From Streptomyces sp. NBC_01016 (GTDB taxonomy: Bacteria > Actinomycetota > Actinomycetes > Streptomycetales > Streptomycetaceae), in NCBI RefSeq assembly GCF_026341035.1, contig NZ_JAPEOQ010000001.1, forward strand, positions 248,001 through 312,000: a stretch of DNA of 64,000 nt, given 5' to 3'. This document shows, piece by piece, positions 18,421 to 32,069 of this stretch (positions are counted from its first letter, which is position 1; each line of letters opens with the position of its first letter). Under the pieces are notes generated by a model. It was not told the DNA's origin. It ran no database searches and saw only the letters and a list, made by a program, of their open reading frames with translations. The position numbers and the translations under genes are program-made.

Positions 18421-19110
18421 TCAGCTCGGTCCTGCCTTGTAACCGACGCCTCGGACGGTCACCACGATCTCCGGCCGCTCCGGGTCCTTCTCGACCTTGG
18501 AGCGCAGCCGCTGCACATGCACATTGACCAGACGCGTGTCCGCCGCGTGCCGGTAGCCCCACACCTGCTCGAGGAGCACCTCACGCGTGAACACCTGCCA
18601 GGGCTTGCGCGCGAGCGCGACCAGCAGATCGAACTCGAGCGGCGTCAGCGCGATCGGCTGTCCTTCCCGCTTCACCGAATGCCCGGCCACATCGATGACC
18701 AGGTCACCGATGGCGAGCTGCTCCGGCGCAGGCTCCTCCGATCTCCGCAGCCGTGCCCGGATCCGGGCAACCAGCTCCTTCGGCTTGAACGGCTTGACGA
18801 TGTAGTCGTCGGCCCCCGATTCGAGGCCCACCACCACATCCACGGTGTCGCTCTTCGCCGTGAGCATCACGATCGGCACCCCGGACTCCGCCCTGATCAG
18901 GCGGCACACCTCGATACCGTCCCGGCCCGGCAGCATCAGATCGAGCAGCACCAGATCGGGCTTGGTCTCACGGAAAGCGGCCAGCGCCTTGTCGCCGTCA
19001 GCTACGAACGACGGCTCAAAACCTTCACCACGCAGCACAATGCCGAGCATCTCGGCCAGTGCGGTGTCGTCGTCGACGACAAGGACTCGTCCCTTCATGG
19101 ACCACATCAT
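18421..19110 (-). CDS. mtrA: Two-component response regulator MtrA
   Basis: 229 residues of OmpR/PhoB type. The receiver has Asp13-Asp14, phospho-acceptor Asp57 ('LVLLDLMLPG') and 'DYIVKPF'; the winged helix contains 'LTPLEFDLLVALARKPWQVFTREVLLEQVWGYRHAADTR' in part. It is nearly identical to the S. coelicolor MtrA I remember. It represses developmental and antibiotic genes and controls cell-wall genes, under MtrB and LpqB. It starts 4 bp downstream of the mtnA stop, so it may be cotranscribed with mtnA as well as from its own promoter. Confidence 0.97.
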   Translation of the reverse strand: MMWSMKGRVLVVDDDTALAEMLGIVLRGEGFEPSFVADGDKALAAFRETKPDLVLLDLMLPGRDGIEVCRLIRAESGVPIVMLTAKSDTVDVVVGLESGADDYIVKPFKPKELVARIRARLRRSEEPAPEQLAIGDLVIDVAGHSVKREGQPIALTPLEFDLLVALARKPWQVFTREVLLEQVWGYRHAADTRLVNVHVQRLRSKVEKDPERPEIVVTVRGVGYKAGPS

Positions 19111-19114
19111 CCCA

Positions 19115-20302
19115 TTAGCTCATCGTTGCCTGGAGTGAGCTGGCACACAGTTCACCCAAGCCATCACTTGTCACAGGCGACACAACGCCCCACTCCGTGA
19201 CGATCGCCGTCACCAACTCCGGAGGCGTCACATCGAACGCGGGGTTGTACGCCTGCGTCCCCAGTGGTGCCACCGGAATCCCGCCACCTGCCTCCACTCC
19301 GGCCAGCGGCGCCCGCGGCGCCGTGACCTCCGTCACCTCATGCCCGGCCCGCTGCTCCACCTCGATGGAAGCCCCGTCCGCGGTCTCCGGGTCGATCGTC
19401 GTCACCGGCGCGACCACGATGAACGGCACATGGTGGTAACGCGCCAACACCGCGAGCGGATAGCTCCCCACCTTGTTGGCCACCGAACCGTCGGCCGCGA
19501 TCCGGTCCGCGCCGATGAGCACGGCATCCACCTCACCCGCTGCGAACAGCGAACCCGCGGCGTTGTCCGTAAGCAATGTGTACGCCATCCCGTTGCGCGC
19601 GGCCTCATACGCGGTCAGACGAGCCCCCTGCAACAGCGGGCGCGTCTCGTCCACCCACAGCCGGCGCAGCCGCCCGGCCCGATGCGCGGCGAGCGCGACC
19701 GCGAAAGCCGTGCCCTCACCGCCGGAGACCAACGCCCCGGTGTTGCAGTGCGTCAGGATGCGGTGATTGCCACCGGGCACCAGCTCGTCGAGGAGCCGCA
19801 GACCCTGCTCGGCCATCTTGGCACTGGCCGCCGCGTCCTCCTCGTGCAGCGCCCGCGCCGAGGCGAGCGCCGCCGCGGCAGCCCGCTCCCGCGCCTGCGC
19901 CTCGTCACCAGCCCCGCTCCCGAACGCGGACCGGTACGCCTCCTGCGCCCTGCGCGCCCCGTACGCCAGATTGACCGCGGTGGGCCGCGCGTCCGCCAGC
20001 GCGTCGGCCGCCTCCTCCACGTCGAAGCCGCGGGCGGCCGCGAGCGCCACGCCATACGCCCCGGCGATCCCGAGCAGCGGCGCCCCGCGCACGGCGAGGG
20101 TACGGATCGCCTGCACCAGGGCCTGCGGATCCGTGCAGACCAGCTCGACCTCTTCCGCGGGCAGCCGCGTCTGGTCGAGCAACACCAGAACGGGCCCCTC
20201 CGCCGGCTCCTCCCATCGGATCGCCGGGATGTCGACGGCCTCGGGCTGTGCGCCGTCGATGGGCCATATGTCCTCGCCGGATTGCGCGTACTGATCAGCC
20301 AT
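19115..20302 (-). CDS. mtnA: Methylthioribose-1-phosphate isomerase
   Basis: 395 residues. It converts 5-methylthioribose-1-phosphate to methylthioribulose-1-phosphate in the methionine salvage pathway. Key residues are visible: catalytic Cys186 in 'ILTHCNTGALV' and Asp266 in 'LIGADRIAADGSVANKVGSY'; 'LAVRGAPLLGIAGAYG' is also diagnostic of the eIF2B-like MtnA family. It is the first gene of the minus-strand run mtnA-mtrA-mtrB-lpqB. The 4-bp gap to mtrA places a metabolic gene ahead of a global regulator. Confidence 0.94.
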   Translation of the reverse strand: MADQYAQSGEDIWPIDGAQPEAVDIPAIRWEEPAEGPVLVLLDQTRLPAEEVELVCTDPQALVQAIRTLAVRGAPLLGIAGAYGVALAAARGFDVEEAADALADARPTAVNLAYGARRAQEAYRSAFGSGAGDEAQARERAAAAALASARALHEEDAAASAKMAEQGLRLLDELVPGGNHRILTHCNTGALVSGGEGTAFAVALAAHRAGRLRRLWVDETRPLLQGARLTAYEAARNGMAYTLLTDNAAGSLFAAGEVDAVLIGADRIAADGSVANKVGSYPLAVLARYHHVPFIVVAPVTTIDPETADGASIEVEQRAGHEVTEVTAPRAPLAGVEAGGGIPVAPLGTQAYNPAFDVTPPELVTAIVTEWGVVSPVTSDGLGELCASSLQATMS

Positions 20303-20442
20303 CCGCCCAGTCTGCCCCGTACCGACCCGACAATTGAAGGTGTGCAGCCCTCACGGGGCCAGGTCATCCGGCACCCACCCCATGGCACGATGGCAGCCAA
20401 CCTGCTGCCGCGACCGCGGACGGGCACTTTGAAGGAGCGACG

Positions 20443-21831
20443 ATGAACGACACTCCGGGCTGGGCATCGCCCGGATCTGCCCCCTCCGACGGCCCGGACG
20501 GCAACCGTAAGGACGGCCCCGAGCAGAACGGCGACGCACAGGGCAGCGGTCCGCAGGACGCGCCCCCGCAGGACGCCGCGGGCCAGGGCCCGAAGTGGTC
20601 CAAGGAGCAGCCCCCGCCCGCCCAGTGGTCCGCCCCCTCCGGCTCCGCCCAGACCCCTCCCCCGCCCCCGCCGGCTCCCGGCCAGGGCCAGGGCCAGGGC
20701 CAAGGTCAGGGTTGGGGCGGTCAAGGCTGGGGCGGTCAGGGCTGGGGCGGCCAAGGCGGAAACGGTGGCCCCGGTCAGGGACCGGGCGGCCCCGGAGGCG
20801 GCGGCTACCCCGGCTGGGGCGGCGGCTGGCAGGGCAAGCCCTCGGCGGCCAAGCCCGGCGTCATCCCGCTGCGCCCGCTCGGCGTCGGCGAGATCCTCGA
20901 CGGCGCGGTGTCGACGATGCGGACCTACTGGCGCACCGTCCTCGGCATCTCCCTGACGGTCGCCGTGGTCACCCAGCTCCTGGCGGTCCTCCTCCAGGGC
21001 TTCGTCCTCAACGACGCGGCGACCACCACGGCCCTCGACAACCCCGACGCCACGCCGCGCGAGATCTTCAGCGCCCTGGGCGCACTCCTGATCGGCTCCG
21101 CGGTCGTCGCGGTCGTGACGCTGCTCGGCACGATCGTCGCGACAGCCCTGCTGACGACGGTCACCAGCCGCGCCGTGCTCGGCCGCCCCGTCACCATAGG
21201 AGAGGCCTGGCGCGACGCCCGGCCGCAGATCCTCAGGCTGCTCGGTCTGACGCTGCTCCTCCCGCTGATCGCCGCCGCGATCATGCTCGTGAGCATCGTG
21301 CCCGGCATCCTCGTCGGCGCACTCGGCTCGACCGCGGGCGGCATCGCACTCGGAGTCGTCGGCGGTCTCGCCGGCCTCGCCGTGACGATCTGGCTGATGG
21401 TCCGCCTGTCGCTGGCCTCGCCCGCCCTGATGCTGGAGAAGCAGACCGTCCGCAAGGCCATGGGCCGCTCCACCAAGCTCGTCCGCGGCTCCTGGTGGCG
21501 GGTCTTCGGAATCACGATCCTGGCGTCCCTGATCGCCGCGGTCGTCTCGGAGATCATCCTCTTCCCGTTCACCGCCATCGCCGGGGCGGTCAGCGGAGAC
21601 GGCTTCACCAGCCTCCTGGAAAGCGGCGGGAACTTCGGCTGGGCCTTCCTCATCATCACCGGTATCGGCTCGGTCGTCGGCTCCACCATCACCTTCCCGA
21701 TCACGGCCGGCGTCACCGTGCTCCTCTACATCGACCAGCGGATCCGCCGCGAGGCCCTCGACCTCGAACTCGCCCGCTCCGCAGGCCTGCACGACTACGG
21801 GTCCGCCCCCGGCGCCACTCCGGGGAGTTGA
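20443..21831 (+). CDS. Multi-pass membrane protein with a Gly/Gln/Trp-rich N-terminus (GPDPase membrane-domain-like)
   Basis: 462 residues. The first 130 are disordered, Pro/Gly/Gln-rich, with iterated 'GQGQGQGQ' and 'GQGWGGQGWGGQGWGGQ'. After 'LRPLGVGEILDGAVSTMRTYW' comes a hydrophobic domain with six or so membrane segments (about 165-440), resembling the glycerophosphodiesterase-associated membrane domain seen in many actinobacterial proteins without a catalytic domain. ATG at 20443 after GGAG. It heads an operon with DUF4129, DUF4350, MoxR and DUF58 genes (4-bp gap to the next), suggesting it is a membrane partner of the MoxR system. Confidence 0.8.
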   Translation: MNDTPGWASPGSAPSDGPDGNRKDGPEQNGDAQGSGPQDAPPQDAAGQGPKWSKEQPPPAQWSAPSGSAQTPPPPPPAPGQGQGQGQGQGWGGQGWGGQGWGGQGGNGGPGQGPGGPGGGGYPGWGGGWQGKPSAAKPGVIPLRPLGVGEILDGAVSTMRTYWRTVLGISLTVAVVTQLLAVLLQGFVLNDAATTTALDNPDATPREIFSALGALLIGSAVVAVVTLLGTIVATALLTTVTSRAVLGRPVTIGEAWRDARPQILRLLGLTLLLPLIAAAIMLVSIVPGILVGALGSTAGGIALGVVGGLAGLAVTIWLMVRLSLASPALMLEKQTVRKAMGRSTKLVRGSWWRVFGITILASLIAAVVSEIILFPFTAIAGAVSGDGFTSLLESGGNFGWAFLIITGIGSVVGSTITFPITAGVTVLLYIDQRIRREALDLELARSAGLHDYGSAPGATPGS

Positions 21832-21835
21832 TGAC

Positions 21836-22528
21836 GTGAGCGCACTTGGGGGAGTGCTCCACACGACGATCTCGTCGGTCCTCACCGGCGGCGAAGAGCC
21901 GCCGGTGAGGATCCCGCGCGACCCCGCGCGCGAAGCGGCGAAACGCGAGCTGTCCAAGCCCGCGTACCACCAGGACGACCCGAACTGGTTCATGCGCGCC
22001 CTGAACAAGTTCTGGGACTGGATCGACGAGCTCTTCTCCGCCGCGTCCGGCGCCGCCCCCGGCGGCGCCGTCGGCCTGCTCGTGATCCTGCTGGCCGTCG
22101 TCGCCGTGGCGGCCGCCCTCTGGTGGCGCCTCGGCACACCGCGCCGCTCCCCCACCTCCGCGCCCCCGCTCTTCGACGACCGCCCGCGCAGCGCCGCCGA
22201 ACACCGCGCGGCCGCCGAGGCGCACGCCGCCCAGGAACACTGGAACCAGGCCGTCCAGGAACGGATGCGCGCCCTGGTCCGCTCCCTGGAGGAGCGCGCC
22301 CTCCTCGACCCGCGCCCCGGCCGCACCGCCGACGAGGCCGCCGCCGAAGCGGCCCGCCCGCTGCCCCAGCACGCGGACCGCCTCCGCGCGGCGGCCCGCG
22401 ACTTCGACGACATCGCGTACGGCGGCCGCACCGCGACCCCGGAGACGTACGAGCGCCTGTCCACCCTGGACACCGAGGTGGAACGCACCACCCCCACGCT
22501 CACCCCCACCGCGGGAGCGCCCCGGTGA
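21836..22528 (+). CDS. DUF4129-domain membrane protein
   Basis: 230 residues from GTG at 21836. The 'DDPNWFMRALNKFWDWI' region is followed by one transmembrane segment (about 76-96, 'GLLVILLAVVAVAAALWW') and a cytoplasmic DUF4129 helical domain with 'AQEHWNQAVQERMRALVRSLEERALLD' and 'GRTADEAA'. DUF4129 typically accompanies MoxR, DUF58 and transglutaminase-like proteins. Its stop overlaps the GTG of the next gene (GTGA), indicating coupled translation. Confidence 0.85.
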   Translation: MSALGGVLHTTISSVLTGGEEPPVRIPRDPAREAAKRELSKPAYHQDDPNWFMRALNKFWDWIDELFSAASGAAPGGAVGLLVILLAVVAVAAALWWRLGTPRRSPTSAPPLFDDRPRSAAEHRAAAEAHAAQEHWNQAVQERMRALVRSLEERALLDPRPGRTADEAAAEAARPLPQHADRLRAAARDFDDIAYGGRTATPETYERLSTLDTEVERTTPTLTPTAGAPR

Positions 22529-23901
22529 CCGAACCGACCGACCCCCGCACCCCGAACTCCGGCCGCAGCGGCGGCGACCGCACGCCCGACCGGCCCCGGC
22601 CCGCCACCGCGCACCCGATCAACCCACCGGGCCACCAGCCGGAATCCGAGCCCGGAACACACCCCGGAGCCCCCACCGCCACGACGACCCTCACCGCGCC
22701 CCCGTCGCCCCCGGCCCCCGAGGGCACCACCTCCAGCACGCCCACCGCCCGCCAGATCTGGACCCGCACCCGCGGCATCGCCCTGGCCCTGGTCTTCCTC
22801 TTGGTCGCGGCCGTGGCCATCGCGGTGGTCCGCTCCGGTGACCAGCACGGCGCCCTCGATCCGCGCTCCGCCGACCAGCGCGGCAGCCGCGCCGTCGCCG
22901 AACTCCTCGCCGACCGGGGCGTCGACACGCGCGTGGTCACCACGACCGCCGAGGCCCGCGCGGCGACAGGCCCCGACACCACCCTCCTGGTCGCCGCGCC
23001 CGACCGGCTCACGGCACGCCAGCAGTCCCGGCTCCAGGCCGCCACCGTCGACTCCGGCGGCCGCACCGTCCTCGTCGCCCCCGGCGCCGCCGCGGTCGAC
23101 ATGCTGGCCCCCGGCGTCGCCACCGACCCCGAGCCCGCCGCCGACAAGCCCCTCGCGCCCGGCTGCGCGCTGCCCGAGGCCCGCCGCGCCGGCCCCGCGG
23201 ACACCGGCGGCCACCGCTACAGCAGCACGCTCGCCGGCGCCGACTCCTGCTACCCGAGCTACGGCTCCCCCACGCTCCTGCGCCTTCCGTCCCCCGCCGG
23301 CGAAGGCGACACGGTCGTCCTCGGTTCCCCCTACATCCTTCTCAACGACCGCCTCGACGAACAGGGCAACGCCTCGCTCGCCCTTCAACTCCTCGGTTCG
23401 CGCCCTCATGTGGTCTGGTACCTCCCCTCCCTCTCCGACGACTCGGCGGCCGACGGCGCGCAGAACGACCGCAGCTTCGTCGACCTGATCCCCAAGGGCT
23501 GGCTCTGGGGCACCCTTCAGCTCTTCATCGCGGCAGCACTGGCCGCACTGTGGCGCGCACGCCGCCTGGGCCCCCTGGTCCAGGAGCGCCTGCCCGTCGC
23601 GATCCGCGCCTCCGAAACCGTCGAAGGCCGCGCCCGCCTCTACCGCAAGGCGAACGCCCGCGACCGCGCCGCCACGGCCCTACGTATCTCCACCCGCACG
23701 CGCCTGGCCCCCCTCATCGGCGTCCCCGTCTCCCAGGCCCACTCGCCCGAGACCTTCCTCCCGGCCCTGGCACGCCAACTCCCCACGCCCGCCCGGGACC
23801 CGCACACTCTCCTCTTCGGCCCGCCCCCCGCGACCGACGCAGCACTCATCGCACTCGCCGACCACCTCGACGCCCTCGAAAGTGAGGTACGGAACCCATG
23901 A
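22525..23901 (+). CDS. DUF4350-domain membrane protein
   Basis: 458 residues from GTG at 22525 (GTGA overlap with DUF4129). A Pro/Thr-rich N-terminus of about 75 residues is followed by a transmembrane segment ('GIALALVFLLVAAVAIAVV'). The DUF4350 domain ('RGSRAVAELLADRGVDTRVV', 'TLLVAAPDRLT', 'VVLGSPYILLNDRLDEQGNASLAL') resembles a GATase-like Rossmann domain. A second membrane segment ('GWLWGTLQLFIAAALAALW') and a cytoplasmic tail follow. It is a common companion of MoxR/DUF58 systems in actinobacteria; exact function unknown. Confidence 0.85.
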   Translation: MTEPTDPRTPNSGRSGGDRTPDRPRPATAHPINPPGHQPESEPGTHPGAPTATTTLTAPPSPPAPEGTTSSTPTARQIWTRTRGIALALVFLLVAAVAIAVVRSGDQHGALDPRSADQRGSRAVAELLADRGVDTRVVTTTAEARAATGPDTTLLVAAPDRLTARQQSRLQAATVDSGGRTVLVAPGAAAVDMLAPGVATDPEPAADKPLAPGCALPEARRAGPADTGGHRYSSTLAGADSCYPSYGSPTLLRLPSPAGEGDTVVLGSPYILLNDRLDEQGNASLALQLLGSRPHVVWYLPSLSDDSAADGAQNDRSFVDLIPKGWLWGTLQLFIAAALAALWRARRLGPLVQERLPVAIRASETVEGRARLYRKANARDRAATALRISTRTRLAPLIGVPVSQAHSPETFLPALARQLPTPARDPHTLLFGPPPATDAALIALADHLDALESEVRNP

Positions 23902-24890
23902 TGGACCCGACCACTGACAACGCCGGGCCCACGACGGATCCCCGCAGCTCAAGGGCGTCTTTGGAGGCCCTGCGTACGGAGATCGCCAAGGCCGTGGTCG
24001 GCCAGGACTCCACCGTCACGGGCCTCGTCGTGGCCCTCCTCTGCCGCGGCCACGTTCTTCTCGAAGGAGTGCCCGGCGTCGCCAAGACACTCCTCGTACG
24101 CGCCCTGGCCTCGTCCCTCGAACTCGACACGAAGCGCGTACAGTTCACCCCCGACCTGATGCCGAGCGACGTGACGGGCTCGCTGGTCTACGACACCAAC
24201 ACCGCTCGCTTCTCCTTCCAGCCGGGCCCGGTCTTCACCAACCTTGTCCTCGCCGACGAAATCAACCGCACCCCGCCCAAGACCCAGTCCTCCCTCCTCG
24301 AAGCGATGGAGGAGCGTCAGGTCACGGTCGACGGCACGGCGCGCCCGCTCCCGGACCCGTTCATGGTGGTCGCGACCCAGAACCCGGTCGAGTACGAGGG
24401 CACCTACCCCCTCCCCGAGGCCCAACTGGACCGCTTCCTCCTCAAGTTGAACGTTCCGCTGCCTACCCGCCAGGACGAGATCGACGTCCTGACCCGGCAC
24501 GCCTCCGGCTTCAACCCCCGCGACCTGCACGCAGCGGGCATCCGCCCGGTGGCCACGGCAGCCGACCTCGAAACGGCCCGCGCGGCAGTCGCCAAGACAA
24601 CGGTCTCCCCGGAAATCACCGCCTACGTAGTCGACATCTGCCGAGCGACCCGCGAATCCCCGTCGCTCACCCTCGGCGTCTCCCCACGAGGCGCCACGGC
24701 CCTCCTCGCCACCGCCCGCGCCTGGGCGTGGCTGACCGGCCGCGACTACGTCACCCCCGATGACGTCAAGGCCCTCGCCCTCCCCACCCTCCGCCACCGC
24801 ATCCAACTGCGCCCGGAGGCCGAAATGGAGGGCGTCACCCCGGATTCCGTCATCAACGCGATCCTGACCCACGTCCCCGTCCCCCGCTGA
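23898..24890 (+). CDS. MoxR-family AAA+ ATPase
   Basis: 330 residues starting in an ATGATG that overlaps the DUF4350 stop. Walker A is 'GVPGVAKT' (57-64) and Walker B 'LVLADE' (116-121). The MoxR signatures 'INRTPPKTQSSLLEAMEE' and 'VATQNPVEYEGTYPLPEAQLDRF' follow, with sensor regions and lid beyond. MoxR ATPases act as chaperones that insert cofactors or assemble complexes, usually with a VWA- or DUF58-containing partner encoded next door, as here. Confidence 0.93.
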   Translation: MMDPTTDNAGPTTDPRSSRASLEALRTEIAKAVVGQDSTVTGLVVALLCRGHVLLEGVPGVAKTLLVRALASSLELDTKRVQFTPDLMPSDVTGSLVYDTNTARFSFQPGPVFTNLVLADEINRTPPKTQSSLLEAMEERQVTVDGTARPLPDPFMVVATQNPVEYEGTYPLPEAQLDRFLLKLNVPLPTRQDEIDVLTRHASGFNPRDLHAAGIRPVATAADLETARAAVAKTTVSPEITAYVVDICRATRESPSLTLGVSPRGATALLATARAWAWLTGRDYVTPDDVKALALPTLRHRIQLRPEAEMEGVTPDSVINAILTHVPVPR

Positions 24891-24919
24891 CCCGACGCCC
24901 GACGGAGGACGACACGACA

Positions 24920-26230
24920 ATGGCACTGACCGGACGCACGGCCCTTCTCGCAGCCCTGGGCTCCCTCCCCGTCGGCATCTGGGACCCCAGCTGGACCGGC
25001 ATCCTGGCCGTCAACACCCCGCTGGCCCTGGCCTGCGCGTGCGACTTCGCCCTGGCCGCCCCCGTACGCCGCCTGCGCCTGACCCGCTCGGGCGACACCT
25101 CCGTACGTCTCGGAGACCCGGCCGACGTCACCCTCACGATCACCAACCCCGCGCGCCGCCCCTTGCGCGCCGCCCTCCGCGACGCCTGGCCGCCGAGCAG
25201 CTGGCACTCCGGCATGGAGTACGAGTCGTCCCGCCACCGCGTGAACATCCCCGCCGGCGAAAGGCGCCGCGTCACGACGCGCCTCCAGCCCACCCGCAGA
25301 GGCGACCGCACGGCCGACCGCGTCACCATCCGCTCCTACGGCCCCCTCGGCCTGTTCACCCGCCAAGGCACCCACAGGGTCCCCTGGACGGTCCGTGTCC
25401 TGCCGCCCTTCCACAGCCGCAAGCACCTCCCCTCCAAGCTGGCCCGCCTCCGCGAACTCGACGGCCGCACCAGCGTGTTGACCAGGGGCGAGGGCACAGA
25501 ATTCGACAGCCTCCGCGAGTACGTTCCCGGAGACGACACCCGCTCCATCGACTGGCGCGCAACGGCCCGCCACTCCGCGGTGGCCGTCCGCACGTGGCGC
25601 CCGGAACGCGACCGCCACATCCTCCTGGTCCTCGACACCGGCCGCACCTCCGCCGGCCGAGTCGGCGACGCCCCGCGCCTCGACGCCTCCATGGACGCCG
25701 CTCTCCTCCTGGGCGCCCTGGCCTCCCGAGCCGGCGACCGCGTGGACCTGCTGGCCTACGACCGCCGCACCCGCGCCCTGGTCCAGGGCCGAACCGCAGG
25801 CGACGTCCTCCCCGCCCTGGTCAACGCCATGGCCCCACTGGAACCAGAACTGATCGAAACGGACGCCCGAGGCCTCACGGCAACGGCCTTGCACACAGCG
25901 CACCGCCGATCCCTCATCGTCCTTCTTACGTCCCTGGACGCGGCCCCCATCGAAGAGGGCCTCCTCCCCGTGCTCTCACGTCTCACGAAACGCCACACGG
26001 TCGTCCTGGCATCGGTTGCCGACCCCAAAGTCGAATCGATGACATCGGCCCGGGGCACCACAGAAGCCATCTACGACGCCGCGTCAGCGTCCCAGGCAAA
26101 GGCCGAGCGCCTACGCACAGCCGAACAACTCACTCGCCACGGCGTCACCGTCGTGGACGCCACCCCATCCGAATTGGCCCCAGCCCTTGCGGACGCCTAC
26201 CTGGCCCTGAAATCCGCCGGCCGCCTTTAA
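24920..26230 (+). CDS. DUF58-domain protein (VWA-like MoxR partner)
   Basis: 436 residues. Two N-terminal membrane-associated stretches (about 5-48) are followed by a beta-rich region and the DUF58 signature 'EGTEFDSLREYVPGDDTRSIDWRATARH' (shown in part), then a von Willebrand A-like domain ('DRHILLVLDTGRTSAG', 'LLLGALASRAGDRVDLLAYD'). The MIDAS motif reads DTGRTS rather than DxSxS. It is the last gene of the MoxR operon, 29 bp after moxR. The operon ends at a hairpin shared with the rrn operon. Confidence 0.88.
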   Translation: MALTGRTALLAALGSLPVGIWDPSWTGILAVNTPLALACACDFALAAPVRRLRLTRSGDTSVRLGDPADVTLTITNPARRPLRAALRDAWPPSSWHSGMEYESSRHRVNIPAGERRRVTTRLQPTRRGDRTADRVTIRSYGPLGLFTRQGTHRVPWTVRVLPPFHSRKHLPSKLARLRELDGRTSVLTRGEGTEFDSLREYVPGDDTRSIDWRATARHSAVAVRTWRPERDRHILLVLDTGRTSAGRVGDAPRLDASMDAALLLGALASRAGDRVDLLAYDRRTRALVQGRTAGDVLPALVNAMAPLEPELIETDARGLTATALHTAHRRSLIVLLTSLDAAPIEEGLLPVLSRLTKRHTVVLASVADPKVESMTSARGTTEAIYDAASASQAKAERLRTAEQLTRHGVTVVDATPSELAPALADAYLALKSAGRL

Positions 26231-26269
26231 GAAAGAGGGGGCGTTCCCCAAAACGCTCCTGAAACGCAG

Positions 26270-26304
26270 AAAAGCCCCGGACCGTATCCCGGTCCGGGGC
26301 TTTT
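26270..26304. terminator. Bidirectional rho-independent terminator (DUF58 gene / rrn operon)
   Basis: Perfect stem AGCCCCGGACC with its complement around a GTATCCC loop, flanked by AAAA on the left and TTTT on the right, so it works in both directions. It ends the plus-strand MoxR operon and the minus-strand rRNA transcript. Confidence 0.9.
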
Positions 26305-26315
26305 CTATAAAATTT

Positions 26316-26434
26316 GTTCGGCGGCGTCCTACTCTCCCACAGGGTCCCCCCTGCAGTACCATCGGCGCTGTGAGGCTTAGCTTCCGGGTTCGGAATGTAA
26401 CCGGGCGTTTCCCTCACGCTATGACCACCGAAAC
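26316..26434 (-). rRNA. rrf: 5S ribosomal RNA
   Basis: About 119 nt reading from GTTTCGGTGGTCATAGCGTG to the 3' CGCCGCCGAAC on the minus strand. It matches the actinobacterial 5S sequence I remember. Ends may be off by 1-3 nt. It is separated from 23S by about 86 bp. Confidence 0.95.
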
Positions 26435-26520
26435 ACTATGAAACTGTCAACCGGAGCCGTGGCACATGGCTACGACGGTTGTTCGTGGTTTCAGAACCAA
26501 CACAGTGGACGCGAGCAACT

Positions 26521-31483
<4,963 letters not shown>

Positions 31484-31844
31484 TGTTTCCCCGTCATCGG
31501 GGTGACACACACGAGAGCGGAACAGTCGGAGGAATAATCCGACCGTTCACAGCGTCCTCGCTGTGCGCCTGCCGACCAGAAGGCCTGCAGGACTTTTCAA
31601 AGGAACCTCGCCCCAGCAGATGCTGGAGACGGGGTATCAACATATCTGGCGTTGATTTTTGGCACGCTGTTGAGTTCTCAAGGAACGGACGCTTCCTTTG
31701 TACTCACCCTCTCGGGCTTTCCTCCGGGCGCTTCCCTTCGGTATTTCGTGTTTCCAACTCTACCAGATCCGTTTTCCGTTCCGTTTCCGGTTCGGATTTC
31801 ATTTCCGGTGGCCGTTGGAGGGCCTTTGCCTTTCGGCGGTGCCG

Positions 31845-31873
31845 ACTTTATCAGAAGTTTTGGGCCGGTCTGA
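31845..31873 (-). promoter_or_regulatory. Candidate third rrn promoter (p3), with a p4-like -10 downstream
   Basis: TCAGAC (31868-31873), 17-nt spacer, TAAAGT (31845-31850). A further -10-like TAGAGT lies at 31757-31762 without a good -35. Streptomyces rrn operons are known to have up to four tandem promoters. Confidence 0.45.
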
Positions 31874-31941
31874 CCGGCTCAGGGTTTCCGATTAATCGGG
31901 AGGGGCTTCTCGAAAGAATTGAATTTCGTGAAGCGAGCTAG

Positions 31942-31970
31942 ATACTAGCCGTTGCAATCGAACCTGTCGA
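31942..31970 (-). promoter_or_regulatory. rrn promoter p2
   Basis: TCGACA (31965-31970), exactly 17 nt, TAGTAT (31942-31947) on the minus strand; close to the principal sigma factor consensus. Confidence 0.7.
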
Positions 31971-31988
31971 GTTCGGGGCAACTGTTCG

Positions 31989-32017
31989 AATCTACCTCCC
32001 CGGTCTGTCCGTGTCAA
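31989..32017 (-). promoter_or_regulatory. rrn promoter p1 (strongest consensus match)
   Basis: A perfect -35 TTGACA (32012-32017), 17-nt spacer and -10 TAGATT (31989-31994), about 500 nt upstream of mature 16S. The leader 31484-31988 holds no gene; it contains the remaining promoters and a processing motif at about 31665-31690. Confidence 0.8.
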
Positions 32018-32069
32018 CGGTCTTTCCGGGGCGAAGAGGAGACTAGCAGGTCAGCGGGGCGCTCGCACA

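Noticed and set aside
19753..23409. A 1218-codon minus-strand frame across mtnA and the MoxR operon
   Set aside because: It crosses divergent promoters and four well-supported plus-strand genes; low-complexity shadow.
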